A stretch of 64,000 bases of DNA from Lysobacter sp. S4-A87 (lineage in GTDB: Bacteria; Pseudomonadota; Gammaproteobacteria; Xanthomonadales; Xanthomonadaceae). Below, piece by piece: positions 47,753 to 56,490 of this stretch. The stretch's first letter is position 1. Each line of letters opens with the position of its first letter. The notes beneath the pieces were generated by a model that made no database searches, had not been told where the DNA came from, and worked only from the letters and a program-made list of their open reading frames with translations. Both the position numbers and the translations under genes were made by a program. The stretch lies in the NCBI RefSeq assembly GCF_022637455.1, contig NZ_CP093341.1, positions 2,108,001-2,172,000 of the forward strand, read 5' to 3'.

Positions 47753-48652
47753 ATGGCACAACGTCATGTCGTCGTCCTGGGTGGAACCGGTTTTGTCGGC
47801 CGGCATCTCGTCGCGCGCCTGTTGCAGGGCGGCGACCGCGTCACCGTGCTCAGCCGCGGCGTCGATCCCGGCAAACGAGCGCAGCGCCCGCCCGGCGCGA
47901 GCCTGATCGAAGGCGATGTCAGCGACCGCGGCTTCCTGTCCGCCGTTCTCGACGATGCCAATGCCGTCATCAACCTCACCGGCATCCTCAACGAGAAAGG
48001 CGATCGCGGCGATGGCTTCGAGCGCGTCTTCGTCGGCATCACCGAGTCGCTGATCGCCGCGATGAAGGACATGGGCGTGCGCAGGCTGCTGCAGATGAGC
48101 GCGCTCAACGCCGGCCACGGCGACAGCCACTACCTGCAATCGCGCGGCCGCGCCGAACAGCGCGTGCGCGCCTCCGGCCTCGACTGGACCCTGTTCCGCC
48201 CGTCGGTAATCGCCGGTCCCGGCGATGGCCTGTTCTGCCGCTTCGACAGCCTGCTGCGGTTCGCGCCGGTGCTGCCGATCGGCCGCGCCGACGCCCGCTT
48301 CCAGCCGGTGTGGGTCGGCGACGTGGTCGAAGCCTTCGTGCGCGCGCTCGATGATCGCCGCAGCGTCGGCGACAGCTTCGACCTGGTGGGCCCGGATGTG
48401 ATGTCGCTGCGGCGCATCGTGCGCCTGGCCGCACGCGGACGCGGCCGTTACCGCGTCGTGCTCGGCCTGCCGCGATCGCTCGGACAGTTGCAGGCCAACG
48501 TGGGCGAGTTCATTCCCGGCAAACCGATCAGCCGCGACAACTGGCGCTCGCTGCAGCTCGATTCGGTGAGCTTCGAAGATGGATTGCGCCGGCTCGGGAT
48601 CACGCCGACGGCGATCGAACCGAAGCTGCCGGAGATCCTGGCGGGCTGCTGA
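47753..48652 (+). CDS. NAD(P)-binding NDUFA9-like atypical SDR protein
   Basis: Extended/atypical short-chain dehydrogenase of 299 residues. The Rossmann motif is VVVLGGTGFVGRHLVARLL at the start; further NDUFA9/complex-I-associated segments are GDVSDRGFLSAVLDDANAVINLTGIL, LLQMSALNAG, HYLQSRGRAEQRVRASGLDWTLFRPSVIAGPGD and RFQPVWVGDVVEAF. The active-site Tyr-x-x-x-Lys is absent (YLQSR), as in this group. Bacterial members are of uncertain role, perhaps quinone biosynthesis or redox sensing. No signal peptide. It follows slt closely. Confidence 0.83.
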   Translation: MAQRHVVVLGGTGFVGRHLVARLLQGGDRVTVLSRGVDPGKRAQRPPGASLIEGDVSDRGFLSAVLDDANAVINLTGILNEKGDRGDGFERVFVGITESLIAAMKDMGVRRLLQMSALNAGHGDSHYLQSRGRAEQRVRASGLDWTLFRPSVIAGPGDGLFCRFDSLLRFAPVLPIGRADARFQPVWVGDVVEAFVRALDDRRSVGDSFDLVGPDVMSLRRIVRLAARGRGRYRVVLGLPRSLGQLQANVGEFIPGKPISRDNWRSLQLDSVSFEDGLRRLGITPTAIEPKLPEILAGC

Positions 48653-48655
48653 GCC

Positions 48656-48722
48656 ACCCCGTCATCCCCATGACTGCGGGGATCCATTGACGTTGCCCCT
48701 GGCCCCGCCTTCGCGGGAATGA
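48656..48722. repeat. Dispersed palindromes before cca
   Basis: CCCGTCATCCCC / GCGGGGATCCA-type palindrome (48656-48688) followed by a partial GCCTTCGCGGGAATGAGG unit of the ATTCCCGC family. The pair fills the slt/NDUFA9-cca gap and may form a hairpin. Confidence 0.55.
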
Positions 48723-48733
48723 GGGCCAGTGGC

Positions 48734-48739
48734 TAAGAT
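48734..48739 (+). promoter_or_regulatory. Possible leaderless -10 hexamer of cca
   Basis: TAAGAT followed by 7 nt and the ATG that aligns with the E. coli Cca start. Confidence 0.5.
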
Positions 48740-48746
48740 CACCCGC

Positions 48747-49970
48747 ATGAAAACCTATCTCGTCGGCGGCGCCGTCCGCGACCGCCTGCTCGGCCTGCCG
48801 CCCGGCGACCGCGACTGGGTGGTCGTCGGCGAAACACAGGCCTCGATGGAGGCGGCCGGCTTCCGCGCGGTCGGACTCGACTTCCCCGTGTTCCTGCATC
48901 CGCAAACCGGCGAGGAGTACGCGCTGGCACGAACCGAGCGCAAGAGCGGCCGCGGTTACCGCGGTTTCGTCGTCGATGCCGACCCATCGGTGACGCTCGA
49001 ACAGGACCTGCAGCGCCGCGACTTCACCATCAACGCCATTGCCCAGGACGAACACGGCCAATTGGTAGACCCCTACGGCGGCGCGGATGACATTCAGGCA
49101 CGCGTGCTGCGCCATGTCGGCCCCGCCTTCGCCGAAGACCCGCTGCGCGTGCTGCGCGCCGGGCGATTCATGGCCCGCTTCGCCCCGCTCGGCTTCACCG
49201 TCGCGCCGGAAACGATGGCGCTGATGCGCACGATGGCCGAATCCGGCGAACTGTCGGCCCTGGTGCCCGAACGCGTATGGAAGGAACTGCGGCGCGCGAT
49301 CACCAGTCCGTCGCCGTCGGCGTTCCTGCGCACGCTGCACGATGCCGGCGCGCTCGCCGCCGTGCTGCCGGAAGTCGACGCGTTGTACGGCGTTCCCCAG
49401 CGCGCGGAGTACCACCCCGAAGTCGACACCGGCGTCCACGCCGAACTGGTCTGCGACATGGCCGCGCGCCTGGCGCCCGGAGACGAGCTGATCGGCTTCG
49501 CCGCACTCACCCACGACCTCGGCAAGGCACTGACGCCCGCCGATGTGCTGCCGCGCCACCTCGGCCACGAGCACGCCGGCGTGAAGCCCCTCAAGGGCCT
49601 GTGCGAACGCCTCAAGGTACCGACCGAACACCGCCAGCTGGCCGAGGCCGTATGCCGCGAGCACCTCAACGTGCACCGCTTCGACGAGCTCAGGGCCAAG
49701 ACCGTGTATGAGCTGATCACGCGCTGCGACGGATTCCGCAAGCCCGCGCGCATCGCCCAGCTGGCGATCGCGTGCGAGGCCGACAAGCGCGGACGCACCG
49801 GGCATGAAGACGACGACTACCCGCAAGGTTGCGCGCTGCGCGAAGCACATGCAGCAGCGATGCTGGTGCGTGCGGACCAGGTGGCAGCCGGAATGAGCGG
49901 TCCGGCAGTCGGCGAGGCGATGCAGCGCGCGCGGATTGAAGCGATCGCTGCAGCGACCGGGAAGCGTTAG
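48747..49970 (+). CDS. cca: Multifunctional CCA tRNA nucleotidyltransferase
   Basis: Enzyme of 407 residues that adds and repairs the CCA end of tRNAs. The N-terminus [30 protein letters not shown] aligns directly with E. coli Cca, fixing the start and showing the GGAVRD and DRDW nucleotidyltransferase motifs; [15 protein letters not shown] and [16 protein letters not shown] follow. The C-terminal HD domain ([33 protein letters not shown]) carries the phosphohydrolase activity of the gammaproteobacterial type. Upstream in-frame GTG (48729) is disfavoured. Confidence 0.95.
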   Translation: MKTYLVGGAVRDRLLGLPPGDRDWVVVGETQASMEAAGFRAVGLDFPVFLHPQTGEEYALARTERKSGRGYRGFVVDADPSVTLEQDLQRRDFTINAIAQDEHGQLVDPYGGADDIQARVLRHVGPAFAEDPLRVLRAGRFMARFAPLGFTVAPETMALMRTMAESGELSALVPERVWKELRRAITSPSPSAFLRTLHDAGALAAVLPEVDALYGVPQRAEYHPEVDTGVHAELVCDMAARLAPGDELIGFAALTHDLGKALTPADVLPRHLGHEHAGVKPLKGLCERLKVPTEHRQLAEAVCREHLNVHRFDELRAKTVYELITRCDGFRKPARIAQLAIACEADKRGRTGHEDDDYPQGCALREAHAAAMLVRADQVAAGMSGPAVGEAMQRARIEAIAAATGKR

Positions 49971-50062
49971 AGCGCGAGCAAGAGCGCCCTCATCCGCCCT
50001 CCGCGAAGCAATCGCGGAGATTTCGGCCTTTCTCCACGAGGACCGGGCTATGAAATGCCGAA

Positions 50063-50178
50063 GCGTCGTCCGCCGGGTCGGGGATTGCGCAGCAGTGGGC
50101 CATGGATGGCCCACGCCCCGCCTTCGGACAGGATGTCCGACGAAGGGGCGGAGCAATCCCCGGCCCGGCGGACGACGC
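50063..50178. repeat. T-shaped inverted-repeat element (three-way junction)
   Basis: Outer arms 50063-50088 and 50153-50178 form a 26-bp stem with 25 Watson-Crick pairs and one G-T pair. Inside are two hairpins: GTGGGCCA/TGGCCCAC with a TGGA loop (50095-50114) and a CCTTCGGACA/TGTCCGACGAAGG-type hairpin (about 50118-50148). In RNA or single-stranded DNA this makes a cloverleaf-like structure. It is probably a non-coding mobile repeat or a structured RNA; no coding potential is evident. Confidence 0.75.
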
Positions 50179-50223
50179 CACTCCGAAGCGGAAGCCCGAA
50201 ACCACGAAGCGCCCACAAAAAGC

Positions 50224-50260
50224 AACGCCGGCCGACCTCCCCGTCGTCCGGCGTTTCTCT
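50224..50260 (+). terminator. Hairpin with weak T-run
   Basis: 8-bp stem AACGCCGG/CCGGCGTT (50224-50231 with 50248-50255), 16-nt loop, followed by TCTCT. Could end transcripts from cca; the minus-strand receptor ends beyond it. Confidence 0.5.
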
Positions 50261-50332
50261 CCCCTTTCGATCTGGTGTCGTCCGCGCGCGGAACCGGCCC
50301 CGCCAAAGCGAGGGCCGGCGCGCCGCTACCGG

Positions 50333-52843
50333 CTAGAACCGGTAGTCGAAGCGGACGTAATAGCTGCCGCCGTTCATGCCGAACGGCATGGTCTCCCAAC
50401 CGTACTTGAACCCGAGCTGCGGGAACGGTGCACCGGTCACAGGATCCCACTTGTCCGGGTACTGGTCGAAGATGTTGTTGCCGCCGACCGTCACCGCCAT
50501 CGAATCGTTGATGGCATAGCGCACCTGCGCATCGAACAACCACTTGCCGTCCCAGGTCTGCTTGATGCCGGGCGTGAAGCCCTCACCCGAAACCGAACCG
50601 TAGTAGTTGGCACGGCCCGTCACCTGCCACGGACCGTCTTCCCAGATCCCCTGGAACACATGGTGCGCACCCGGCTGGCCCTCTTCGAGCAGCGTCACCT
50701 GGGTGTCGTCGAACAGCTGCGTCGGCGACAGGATCGGCGACTGCGAACGACGCGAGCGCACTTCGGTCTCGTTGAAGTGGACCAGCGCCGTCAGGTTCAG
50801 CGTGCTGCCACCGTCGAAGGTGGTGTTGTGGTTGACGGTCAGGTCGACACCGGTGGTGCGCGTGTCGATGGCGTTGGTGAAGAAGAGCACCTGGCCGACA
50901 CCGATCGGATCGAGGATGGCGTGGATCGGGCAGTTGCTGTTGTCGGCCGCGCAGGCATTGCCGTCAGTGCCGACCGACTCCGGCGCGATGTTGCTGGAGA
51001 AGATGATGCGATCGTCGATGTCGATCTGGAACACGTCCAGGGTCACCGACATGCGATCACTGGGCTGCCAGACGACGCCCAGCGTGCCGCTGGTGGAGGT
51101 TTCCTCCTGCAGCGGCTCGATGCCGAACGCACGCGTGACATCGCTGTCCTGGCGCGCGGTCAGGGTGTCGGTCAGGATGCCGTCGGAGTTGAGGTTGGTC
51201 GAACGCTGGCTGTAGAACAGCTGCTGCACGCCTGGCGCGCGGAAGCCGGTCGACAGCGTGCCGCGCACGGCGAAGGTCTCGGTCGCGTCGAAGCGTGCCG
51301 ACAACTTGCCGGTGGTGGTGTTGCCGAAGTCGGAGTAGTCCTCGAAGCGCACCGCCGCGCCGAGCAGGAACTTCTCGCTCAGGTTGGTTTCGGCATCGAG
51401 GTAGACCGCCCAGCTGTCGCGACCGTCATCGACCGCTTCGGTCGGCGAGAAGCCCGGGAAGCCCTGCATGCCCGGCTGGGCGATGTCGCCGGTCTGGCCG
51501 ACGATGACGATGTCGCGGTTGTTGGTGCGGCCGTAGGTGTACGACACCGGATCGCCGGCGCGGATCTTGTAGTCGTCCTGGCGCCATTCCAGGCCCGACG
51601 ACAGGTACAGCGGCGTGCCGCCGATGCCGTCGACATAACCGCTGAAGTCGAGGTTGAAGGTGGTCTGGTCGCTCTGCAGCTCGCCGGTGTCGGCCGAGGT
51701 CGGGGAGGCGCCGAAGATCGCGCTGTTCGGATCGGCCGGATTGATCGGCTCGTACCACCAGCTGACGTTGACCGAATTGCCTTCCTCGAAACCGAACTTG
51801 TTGCGCGCGGTGACCACCGACACGTCCCAGTCCCAGCGCTCGTTGATCGGCTGCTTGAAGCCGACCGCGATCGAGGCATCCTCGACCGTGGTCAGGATGT
51901 TGGGCAGGAAGCCATTGGGGTAGAGCTCCGGCACGGTGCGGTTGTCGCCGGCACTGCGGAAGAAGCCCGACGAGTCACCCTCGCGCTTGGAGGCGCCACC
52001 GAAGACGTAGAGCTCGCCGCCGGCCAGCGGCAGGCCGCTGTTGAACCACAGGTAGTAATCCTTGGCATCGGCGTCGCCCAGGCGCTGGGTCACGCGCGGC
52101 GGATCCACGCGCAGGCTGTCGGGACCGGCGCGGTTGGTCTCGTTGCGGTTGCGCGCTTCGGCCGACAGGTTGATGAAGCCGTCGCCGCCGAGCTTGAAGC
52201 CCGTGTTGACAGAGCCGTGCAGCATCTCGCCGTCGCCGGCGTAGTACTGCGAACCTTCCACCGAGATGTCGGTGTGGTCGGTCTGTTCCTTGAGGATGAT
52301 GTTGATCACGCCGGAGATGGCGTCCGAACCGTACTGCGCCGCGGCGCCGTCACGCAGCACTTCAACGCGTTCGATTGCCGAGACCGGGATCGAGTTGATG
52401 TCGGTACCGGCCGAACCGCGACCGATGGTCTGCTGCACGTTGACCAGCGCCTGCTGGTGGCGGCGCTTGCCGTTGACCAGGACCAGCACCTGGTCCGGGC
52501 CCAGCGCGCGCAGCGTGGCCGGGCGCAGGATGTCGGTACCGTCACTGACGAACGTGCGGGAGAAATTGAACGACGGCTCGAGCATCTGCAGGATCTGGCC
52601 GAGCTCCATCGCGCCGGTGGCGTTGAGCTCTTCCTTGCCGATGACGTCGACCGGTGCGGCCGTGTCTTCGGCGGTGCGGCCGCGCACGCGCGAACCGGTG
52701 ACCTGGATGCGGTCGAGGGTGGTGGCCTCGGAGCGGACTTCGGCCGCAGTAGGCTCCTGGGCCATGACGGCGGTACTGAACAGGCTGGCGGCCAGACTGG
52801 CCGTTACAGCCAGGGCCAAGCGATTGCGGGTGATTGCAGGCAT
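50333..52843 (-). CDS. TonB-dependent receptor, substrate unknown
   Basis: Outer-membrane receptor of 836 residues. Signal peptide MPAITRNRLALAVTASLAAS with cleavage after VMAQ, TonB box TLDRIQVTGSRVRG, plug with VDVIGKEELNATGAMELGQILQMLEPSFNFSR, LRALGPDQVLVLVNGKRRHQQALVNVQ and IERVEVLRDGAAAQYGSDAISGVINIILK, and a barrel ending YYVRFDYRF. The LVLVNGKRRH...DINSIP plug type is common in xanthomonads. AAGGAAG precedes the ATG. One Cys pair (CAADNSNC) probably lies in a surface loop. The ligand is unknown. Confidence 0.88.
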   Translation of the reverse strand: MPAITRNRLALAVTASLAASLFSTAVMAQEPTAAEVRSEATTLDRIQVTGSRVRGRTAEDTAAPVDVIGKEELNATGAMELGQILQMLEPSFNFSRTFVSDGTDILRPATLRALGPDQVLVLVNGKRRHQQALVNVQQTIGRGSAGTDINSIPVSAIERVEVLRDGAAAQYGSDAISGVINIILKEQTDHTDISVEGSQYYAGDGEMLHGSVNTGFKLGGDGFINLSAEARNRNETNRAGPDSLRVDPPRVTQRLGDADAKDYYLWFNSGLPLAGGELYVFGGASKREGDSSGFFRSAGDNRTVPELYPNGFLPNILTTVEDASIAVGFKQPINERWDWDVSVVTARNKFGFEEGNSVNVSWWYEPINPADPNSAIFGASPTSADTGELQSDQTTFNLDFSGYVDGIGGTPLYLSSGLEWRQDDYKIRAGDPVSYTYGRTNNRDIVIVGQTGDIAQPGMQGFPGFSPTEAVDDGRDSWAVYLDAETNLSEKFLLGAAVRFEDYSDFGNTTTGKLSARFDATETFAVRGTLSTGFRAPGVQQLFYSQRSTNLNSDGILTDTLTARQDSDVTRAFGIEPLQEETSTSGTLGVVWQPSDRMSVTLDVFQIDIDDRIIFSSNIAPESVGTDGNACAADNSNCPIHAILDPIGVGQVLFFTNAIDTRTTGVDLTVNHNTTFDGGSTLNLTALVHFNETEVRSRRSQSPILSPTQLFDDTQVTLLEEGQPGAHHVFQGIWEDGPWQVTGRANYYGSVSGEGFTPGIKQTWDGKWLFDAQVRYAINDSMAVTVGGNNIFDQYPDKWDPVTGAPFPQLGFKYGWETMPFGMNGGSYYVRFDYRF

Positions 52844-52991
52844 CGGTGCTTCCTTCACTCAGGGTGGGCGGACTCCCCCTGTTGAGCCCGACCCAGAGCT
52901 TTAACCACCTTTTAACCTTTGCGCAATACCTACCGTTCGTTTGCCCCATCTGGTGTGATGGCGGTTTTATCGCCAGATGATGCCCGTCACA

Positions 52992-53405
52992 CTATCGAAA
53001 GCGGGCCTCCAGCCATTGCAGACCCCGCGAAACAGGGGTCGCCACGAGCATCAGCCCGGCCAGGACACCGAGGGAATTGGCCAGGGCGTCTGCCGAGTCG
53101 GCGTGGCGGGAGGCGGTCAGGGCGCCCTGGGCCACTTCCAGGCCGACCCCCAGCGCGATCAACCCGGCCGCCGCCAGCGCCTGCGGCCGGCGCCGCTCGA
53201 ACAGCATCACGGCAAAGCCGCTGAGGACCAGGTAGGCCAGGAAGTGCTCGAGCTTGTCGACGCCGTCGAACGGCGGCGGTGGCAGGTCCGAGGCGGCCAG
53301 CAGCGAGGTCACCGCCACCGCCGCGATCATCAGCAGCCATACCGACAGCCACAGCCAGGGCCAGCGCAGGTCGCGCAGCAGACTCGTCCCGGGCAGCCGC
53401 GTCAC
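52992..53405 (-). CDS. VanZ-like membrane protein
   Basis: Inner-membrane protein of 137 residues with about four membrane segments: PWLWLSVWLLMIAAVAVTSLL, KLEHFLAYLVLSGFAVMLF, AAAGLIALGVGLEVAQGAL and LGVLAGLMLVATPV. The KLEHFLAY and RHADSADALANSLG motifs match the VanZ-like family, of unproven function outside glycopeptide resistance. The GTG start overlaps the stop of the MidA-like gene (GTGA), so the two are coupled. Confidence 0.8.
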   Translation of the reverse strand: MTRLPGTSLLRDLRWPWLWLSVWLLMIAAVAVTSLLAASDLPPPPFDGVDKLEHFLAYLVLSGFAVMLFERRRPQALAAAGLIALGVGLEVAQGALTASRHADSADALANSLGVLAGLMLVATPVSRGLQWLEARFR

Positions 53406-54580
53406 AGGCGGAAACTCAGGTCGCCGGCGAGGAAGGCGGCGCCGAACTCGACGTCCTTGCTGAAACCCATCACCTGGAAGCGCTCGCCCATTTCCGACGG
53501 CAGGGTCAGTCGCTTGACCTCCTGGGTCCGGCGCAGCCGCTCGCCTTCGTCGGCGATGCGTTCGATGCGCTCGAGCACACCGGCCAGACCGTTGCCGAGC
53601 AGGAAGCTGGCCTGGGAGCAGTAGCCGGCGAAATCGAATCCGGCAGAGACGCCGGCCTCGGCCAGCGCGGTGAAGTCGACCGAGGCGGTCAGGTCCTGCA
53701 GGCCCGGCCACAGCAGCGGCTCGTTGTGCATCCGGTGCCGGTAGAACGCCCGCAGGGTGCCGTCGTTGCGCTCGGGCAGGTAGTACTCGCTGCGCACGTA
53801 GCCGTAGTCGACGAACAGCATCGCGCCACTGCGCATGCCGCCGGACACCGCCTGCACCCAGTAGGGCAGCTGAGGCAGCGTTTCGGAGCGGAAGCCCTGC
53901 TCGAATTCACGCCCGAGGTTGCGTTCGAGGTGGCGCACCGCATTGCCCAGGAACGCATCGGCCGGGCGCAGCACGCGGACCAGCTCGCCGGCCTCAATCG
54001 CCACGTGCTCCTCGTAGACCTCGCCGGCCTCCATGGCGAAGCGCGGCGTCGGCAGGGCATCGATGACTTCGTTGGCGAACAGCACGCCGTCCCAGTCATC
54101 GCTGAAGGGGGCGTCGAGCCACTCGACCAGCTCGAACAACGGCGGCGCAAGGCGCTGTTGCAGGCGCTCGCGCTGGCGCTCGCGCAACTGCGCGCTGGGC
54201 TCGAGGATGGCGTAGCGATCCGGCAGTGCGTCCAGCTCCATCAGGCGCTTGAGCGCAACCTCGGCGAAGGCGCCGGTGCCGCCGCCCAGCTCCAGGAAGC
54301 GGGCCCCCGGGCCGAGCTGCTGCAGCACCGGGGCGACGCTTTCGGCGACGCAGGCAGCGAAGATCGGTCCGATCTCCGGAGCGGTGACGAAGTCACCACT
54401 TTCGCCGAACTTGCTCGCGCCAGCGCTGTAATAGCCCAGGCCCGGCGCGTACAACGCCAGCTCCATGAAGCGCGAGAACGGGATGGCACCGCCCTGGTCG
54501 GCGATGTGGGTGCGAATCAGCGCATCGAGGCGGGCGCTATGCGCCAGCGCGTCGGAATCGGGGGGAGGCAGAGATGACAT
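53402..54580 (-). CDS. MidA/NDUFAF7-like SAM-dependent methyltransferase
   Basis: Protein of 392 residues of the COG1565 family. In mitochondria NDUFAF7 dimethylates an arginine in complex I subunit NDUFS2; bacterial targets are inferred to be similar. Seen are IPFSRFMELALYAPGLGYYSAGA, GDFVTAPEIGPIFAACVA, motif I LELGGGTGAFAEVALK, LFANEVIDALP, and LFVDYGYVRSEYYLPERNDGTLRAFYRHRMH. GATAAT ends 7 nt before the ATG with no Shine-Dalgarno. The VanZ-like gene follows with overlap. Interestingly an NDUFA9-like gene is elsewhere in the window but no complex I genes are present. Confidence 0.9.
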   Translation of the reverse strand: MSSLPPPDSDALAHSARLDALIRTHIADQGGAIPFSRFMELALYAPGLGYYSAGASKFGESGDFVTAPEIGPIFAACVAESVAPVLQQLGPGARFLELGGGTGAFAEVALKRLMELDALPDRYAILEPSAQLRERQRERLQQRLAPPLFELVEWLDAPFSDDWDGVLFANEVIDALPTPRFAMEAGEVYEEHVAIEAGELVRVLRPADAFLGNAVRHLERNLGREFEQGFRSETLPQLPYWVQAVSGGMRSGAMLFVDYGYVRSEYYLPERNDGTLRAFYRHRMHNEPLLWPGLQDLTASVDFTALAEAGVSAGFDFAGYCSQASFLLGNGLAGVLERIERIADEGERLRRTQEVKRLTLPSEMGERFQVMGFSKDVEFGAAFLAGDLSFRL

Positions 54581-54587
54581 GCCAACG

Positions 54588-54593
54588 ATTATC
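54588..54593 (-). promoter_or_regulatory. Possible leaderless -10 hexamer of the MidA-like gene
   Basis: GATAAT on the minus strand followed by CGTTGGC and ATG. Confidence 0.5.
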
Positions 54594-54603
54594 CCCGAGA
54601 CCC

Positions 54604-54698
54604 GTAGCCCGGGTAAGCAAAGCGCACCCGGGGTCCAGAGCTCATACGCGTCACCAGTCCCCACTCCCGGGTGCGGCCTTCGGCCTTACCCGGGCTAC
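54604..54698. repeat. REPIN-like doublet F
   Basis: A mixed pair: 54604-54632 (plus sense, GCAAAGC variant) and 54666-54698 (minus sense, GGCC-TTC-GGCC variant), 33-nt spacer, GTAG ends outward. It occupies the divergent promoter region of the MidA-like and FolM-like genes; its last CTAC overlaps the -10-like hexamer of the latter. Confidence 0.85.
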
Positions 54699-54701
54699 TC
54701 T
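54696..54701 (+). promoter_or_regulatory. Possible leaderless -10 hexamer overlapping a REP end
   Basis: TACTCT followed by AGCGCC and the ATG of the pteridine reductase-like gene. Its first three bases belong to the repeat unit. Confidence 0.45.
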
Positions 54702-54707
54702 AGCGCC

Positions 54708-55448
54708 ATGTCACCGCCCCGCCCCGTCGCCCTGATCACCGGCAGCGCCAAGCGCATCGGCGCGCAGATCGCGCGCACCCTGCACGCCGCCGGCTACGAC
54801 CTCGCCCTGCACTACCGCAATTCGCGCGGGGACATTGATGCGCTCGCCGGCGAGCTCGAAGGCCTCCGGGCCGGCAGCACGCTGGTGCTGCAGGCCGACC
54901 TGGGTGAGTTCGACCGGCTGCCGGAACTGATTGCGCATGCGGTGGGCCGCTTCGGCGGGCTCGACGCGCTGGTCAACAATGCTTCCAGCTTCAGCCCGAC
55001 CCCGGTCGGCACCACGACCCCGATGCAGTGGGATCAGGCATTCGCCAGCAATGCGCGCGCGCCGTTCTTCCTCGCCCAGGCGGCGGCGCCGCACCTGCGC
55101 GCGGCGCACGGCGGCATCGTCAACCTGGCCGACATCTACGGTGAGCGTCCGCTGCGCGACCACTCGCTCTACAGCATGGCCAAGGCGTCGCTGCTGATGA
55201 TGACCCGCTCGCTGGCGCTGGAGCTCGCACCGGAGGTGCGCGTCAACGCGGTCTCGCCAGGCGCGATCCTGTGGCCGGAAGAGTCGGCGAATGTCGCGGC
55301 GCAGGAAGCGATGCTCGGCCGCACGCCGATGGGCCGCACCGGCACGCCGGCGGAAGTGGCCGAGGCCGTGCGCTGGCTGCTGATGGATGCGCGTTACAGC
55401 ACCGGGCAGGTGCTGCATCTGGACGGCGGAAGGCTGCTCAGCGTCTGA
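54708..55448 (+). CDS. folM: Pteridine reductase / FolM-type SDR
   Basis: Short-chain dehydrogenase of 246 residues. The cofactor motif is TGSAKRIG (11-18), with the Arg that marks NADPH use in pteridine reductases, instead of TGxxxGIG. The catalytic Ser of ordinary SDRs is replaced by Asp142 in VNLADIYG, followed by Tyr155 and Lys159 (YSMAK); the Asp-Tyr spacing of 13 is the same as in Leishmania PTR1. It should reduce dihydromonapterin, dihydrobiopterin or dihydrofolate to tetrahydro forms. folK and folB lie close by, supporting a pterin role. Confidence 0.85.
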   Translation: MSPPRPVALITGSAKRIGAQIARTLHAAGYDLALHYRNSRGDIDALAGELEGLRAGSTLVLQADLGEFDRLPELIAHAVGRFGGLDALVNNASSFSPTPVGTTTPMQWDQAFASNARAPFFLAQAAAPHLRAAHGGIVNLADIYGERPLRDHSLYSMAKASLLMMTRSLALELAPEVRVNAVSPGAILWPEESANVAAQEAMLGRTPMGRTGTPAEVAEAVRWLLMDARYSTGQVLHLDGGRLLSV

Positions 55449-55499
55449 GCGACCCCCTCCCTGGCCACACGGGTGGCGCAGGGAGAGGGAACACTGCGA

Positions 55500-56330
55500 T
55501 TACTTCGTCGCGAACGCCTGTTCCAGGCGCAGGCTCTGGAACTCCGGCGGCGTCTCGCCCTGCGTGGCGAAGCGGTACAACGCAGCCGAGTAGATGCCGC
55601 TCAGTGCCGCCTGGTAGACACCCAGCAGCAGCATCGCGATCACGAACACGATCACCACGGCCACGGCCAGGCCAATCGACAGCTGCGCGGCGACGAATGC
55701 GATCAATGCACCGACCACAGCGACGCCGAACATGATCAGGCCGAACGCCAGGCCGATGCCGACGTTGCCGATCGCGTTCTCGCCCCAGGTATGGCGCAGC
55801 AGGCCCGCACTCTTCTTGAGCGCCTCGACCGGACCGATCTCCTCGCTGACCAGCACCGGCGCGACCAGGAAGGTCGCCAGCGTCCACGCCGCACCCAGGC
55901 CGCTGCCGAGCATGCGCACGAGGATGTTGTTCTCCTTGTTGCGCAGCGCCTGCAGCAGCATGCCCACCGTCGCCGCGATCGCGGCATAACCCAGGATCGC
56001 CGGCAGCCGCGCCTTGGCGGCATTGATGCCGTCGGCCAGGGTCGGATCGCCACCTTCCAGTCGGATCATCGCCGCGCCGACCAGGGCGCAATTGAAGAAG
56101 ATGATCACCGTGTACTGGCAGAAGTAGAAGATGAACATCCACACCATGCCGGTCACGCCGAACCCATGCTGGAACACGCGCCAACCCAGCATCGGCACCA
56201 TGAACGTGGCCAGCACCACCAGCGTGGCCAGCGCGGACACGATCGGGAAGACCATCAACTCCTTGTCCGAGCGCAGCACCGCCGCACTCGCCTTCACCAG
56301 CTCCCAACTGCGCGAGAACTTCTCGAACAT
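55500..56330 (-). CDS. DUF6159-type multi-pass membrane protein
   Basis: Integral membrane protein of 276 residues with about six membrane segments: MVFPIVSALATLVVLATFMVPMLGW, MVWMFIFYFCQYTVIIFFNCALVGAAMI, LPAILGYAAIAATVGMLLQAL, WTLATFLVAPVLVSE, IGLAFGLIMFGVAVVGALIAFVAA and LAVAVVIVFVIAMLLLGVYQAALSGI. The short cytoplasmic N-terminus MFEKFSRSWELVKASAAVLRSDKELM and the overall order fit the DUF6159 family, function unknown. AGGGG 7 nt upstream supports the start. Confidence 0.75.
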   Translation of the reverse strand: MFEKFSRSWELVKASAAVLRSDKELMVFPIVSALATLVVLATFMVPMLGWRVFQHGFGVTGMVWMFIFYFCQYTVIIFFNCALVGAAMIRLEGGDPTLADGINAAKARLPAILGYAAIAATVGMLLQALRNKENNILVRMLGSGLGAAWTLATFLVAPVLVSEEIGPVEALKKSAGLLRHTWGENAIGNVGIGLAFGLIMFGVAVVGALIAFVAAQLSIGLAVAVVIVFVIAMLLLGVYQAALSGIYSAALYRFATQGETPPEFQSLRLEQAFATK

Positions 56331-56455
56331 CGCAATCCCCTTGCCGTCCCCCATGGACCGAGAGCGCATCCTCGGGCCGCGCGGCGGTAAGGGCAAGTGG
56401 GGCGGGGGCAAAAAGCGGACCGCCGACTCATTCGCCGCCGTCGCCTGACCCCGTC

Positions 56456-56481
56456 ATTCCCGCGAAGACGGGAATGACGGA
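56456..56481. repeat. ATTCCCGC-type palindrome
   Basis: GTCATTCCCG / CGGGAATGAC perfect 10-bp arms around CGAAGA. It lies between folK and the membrane-protein gene and may act as an mRNA hairpin. Confidence 0.7.
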
Positions 56482-56490
56482 CGGCGGGGG

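Larger units (their letters stand above)
49971..50332. other. 362-bp intergenic region rich in hairpins
   Basis: Between convergent cca and a TonB receptor. It contains an 8-bp hairpin at 49999-50019 (possible cca terminator), the 116-bp T-shaped element at 50063-50178 and a further hairpin at 50224-50255. I see no credible protein gene. Confidence 0.7.

Noticed and set aside
48600-50543. A 647-codon minus-strand open frame across cca
   Set aside because: It covers cca and the structured intergenic element in antisense; no start signal or domain.
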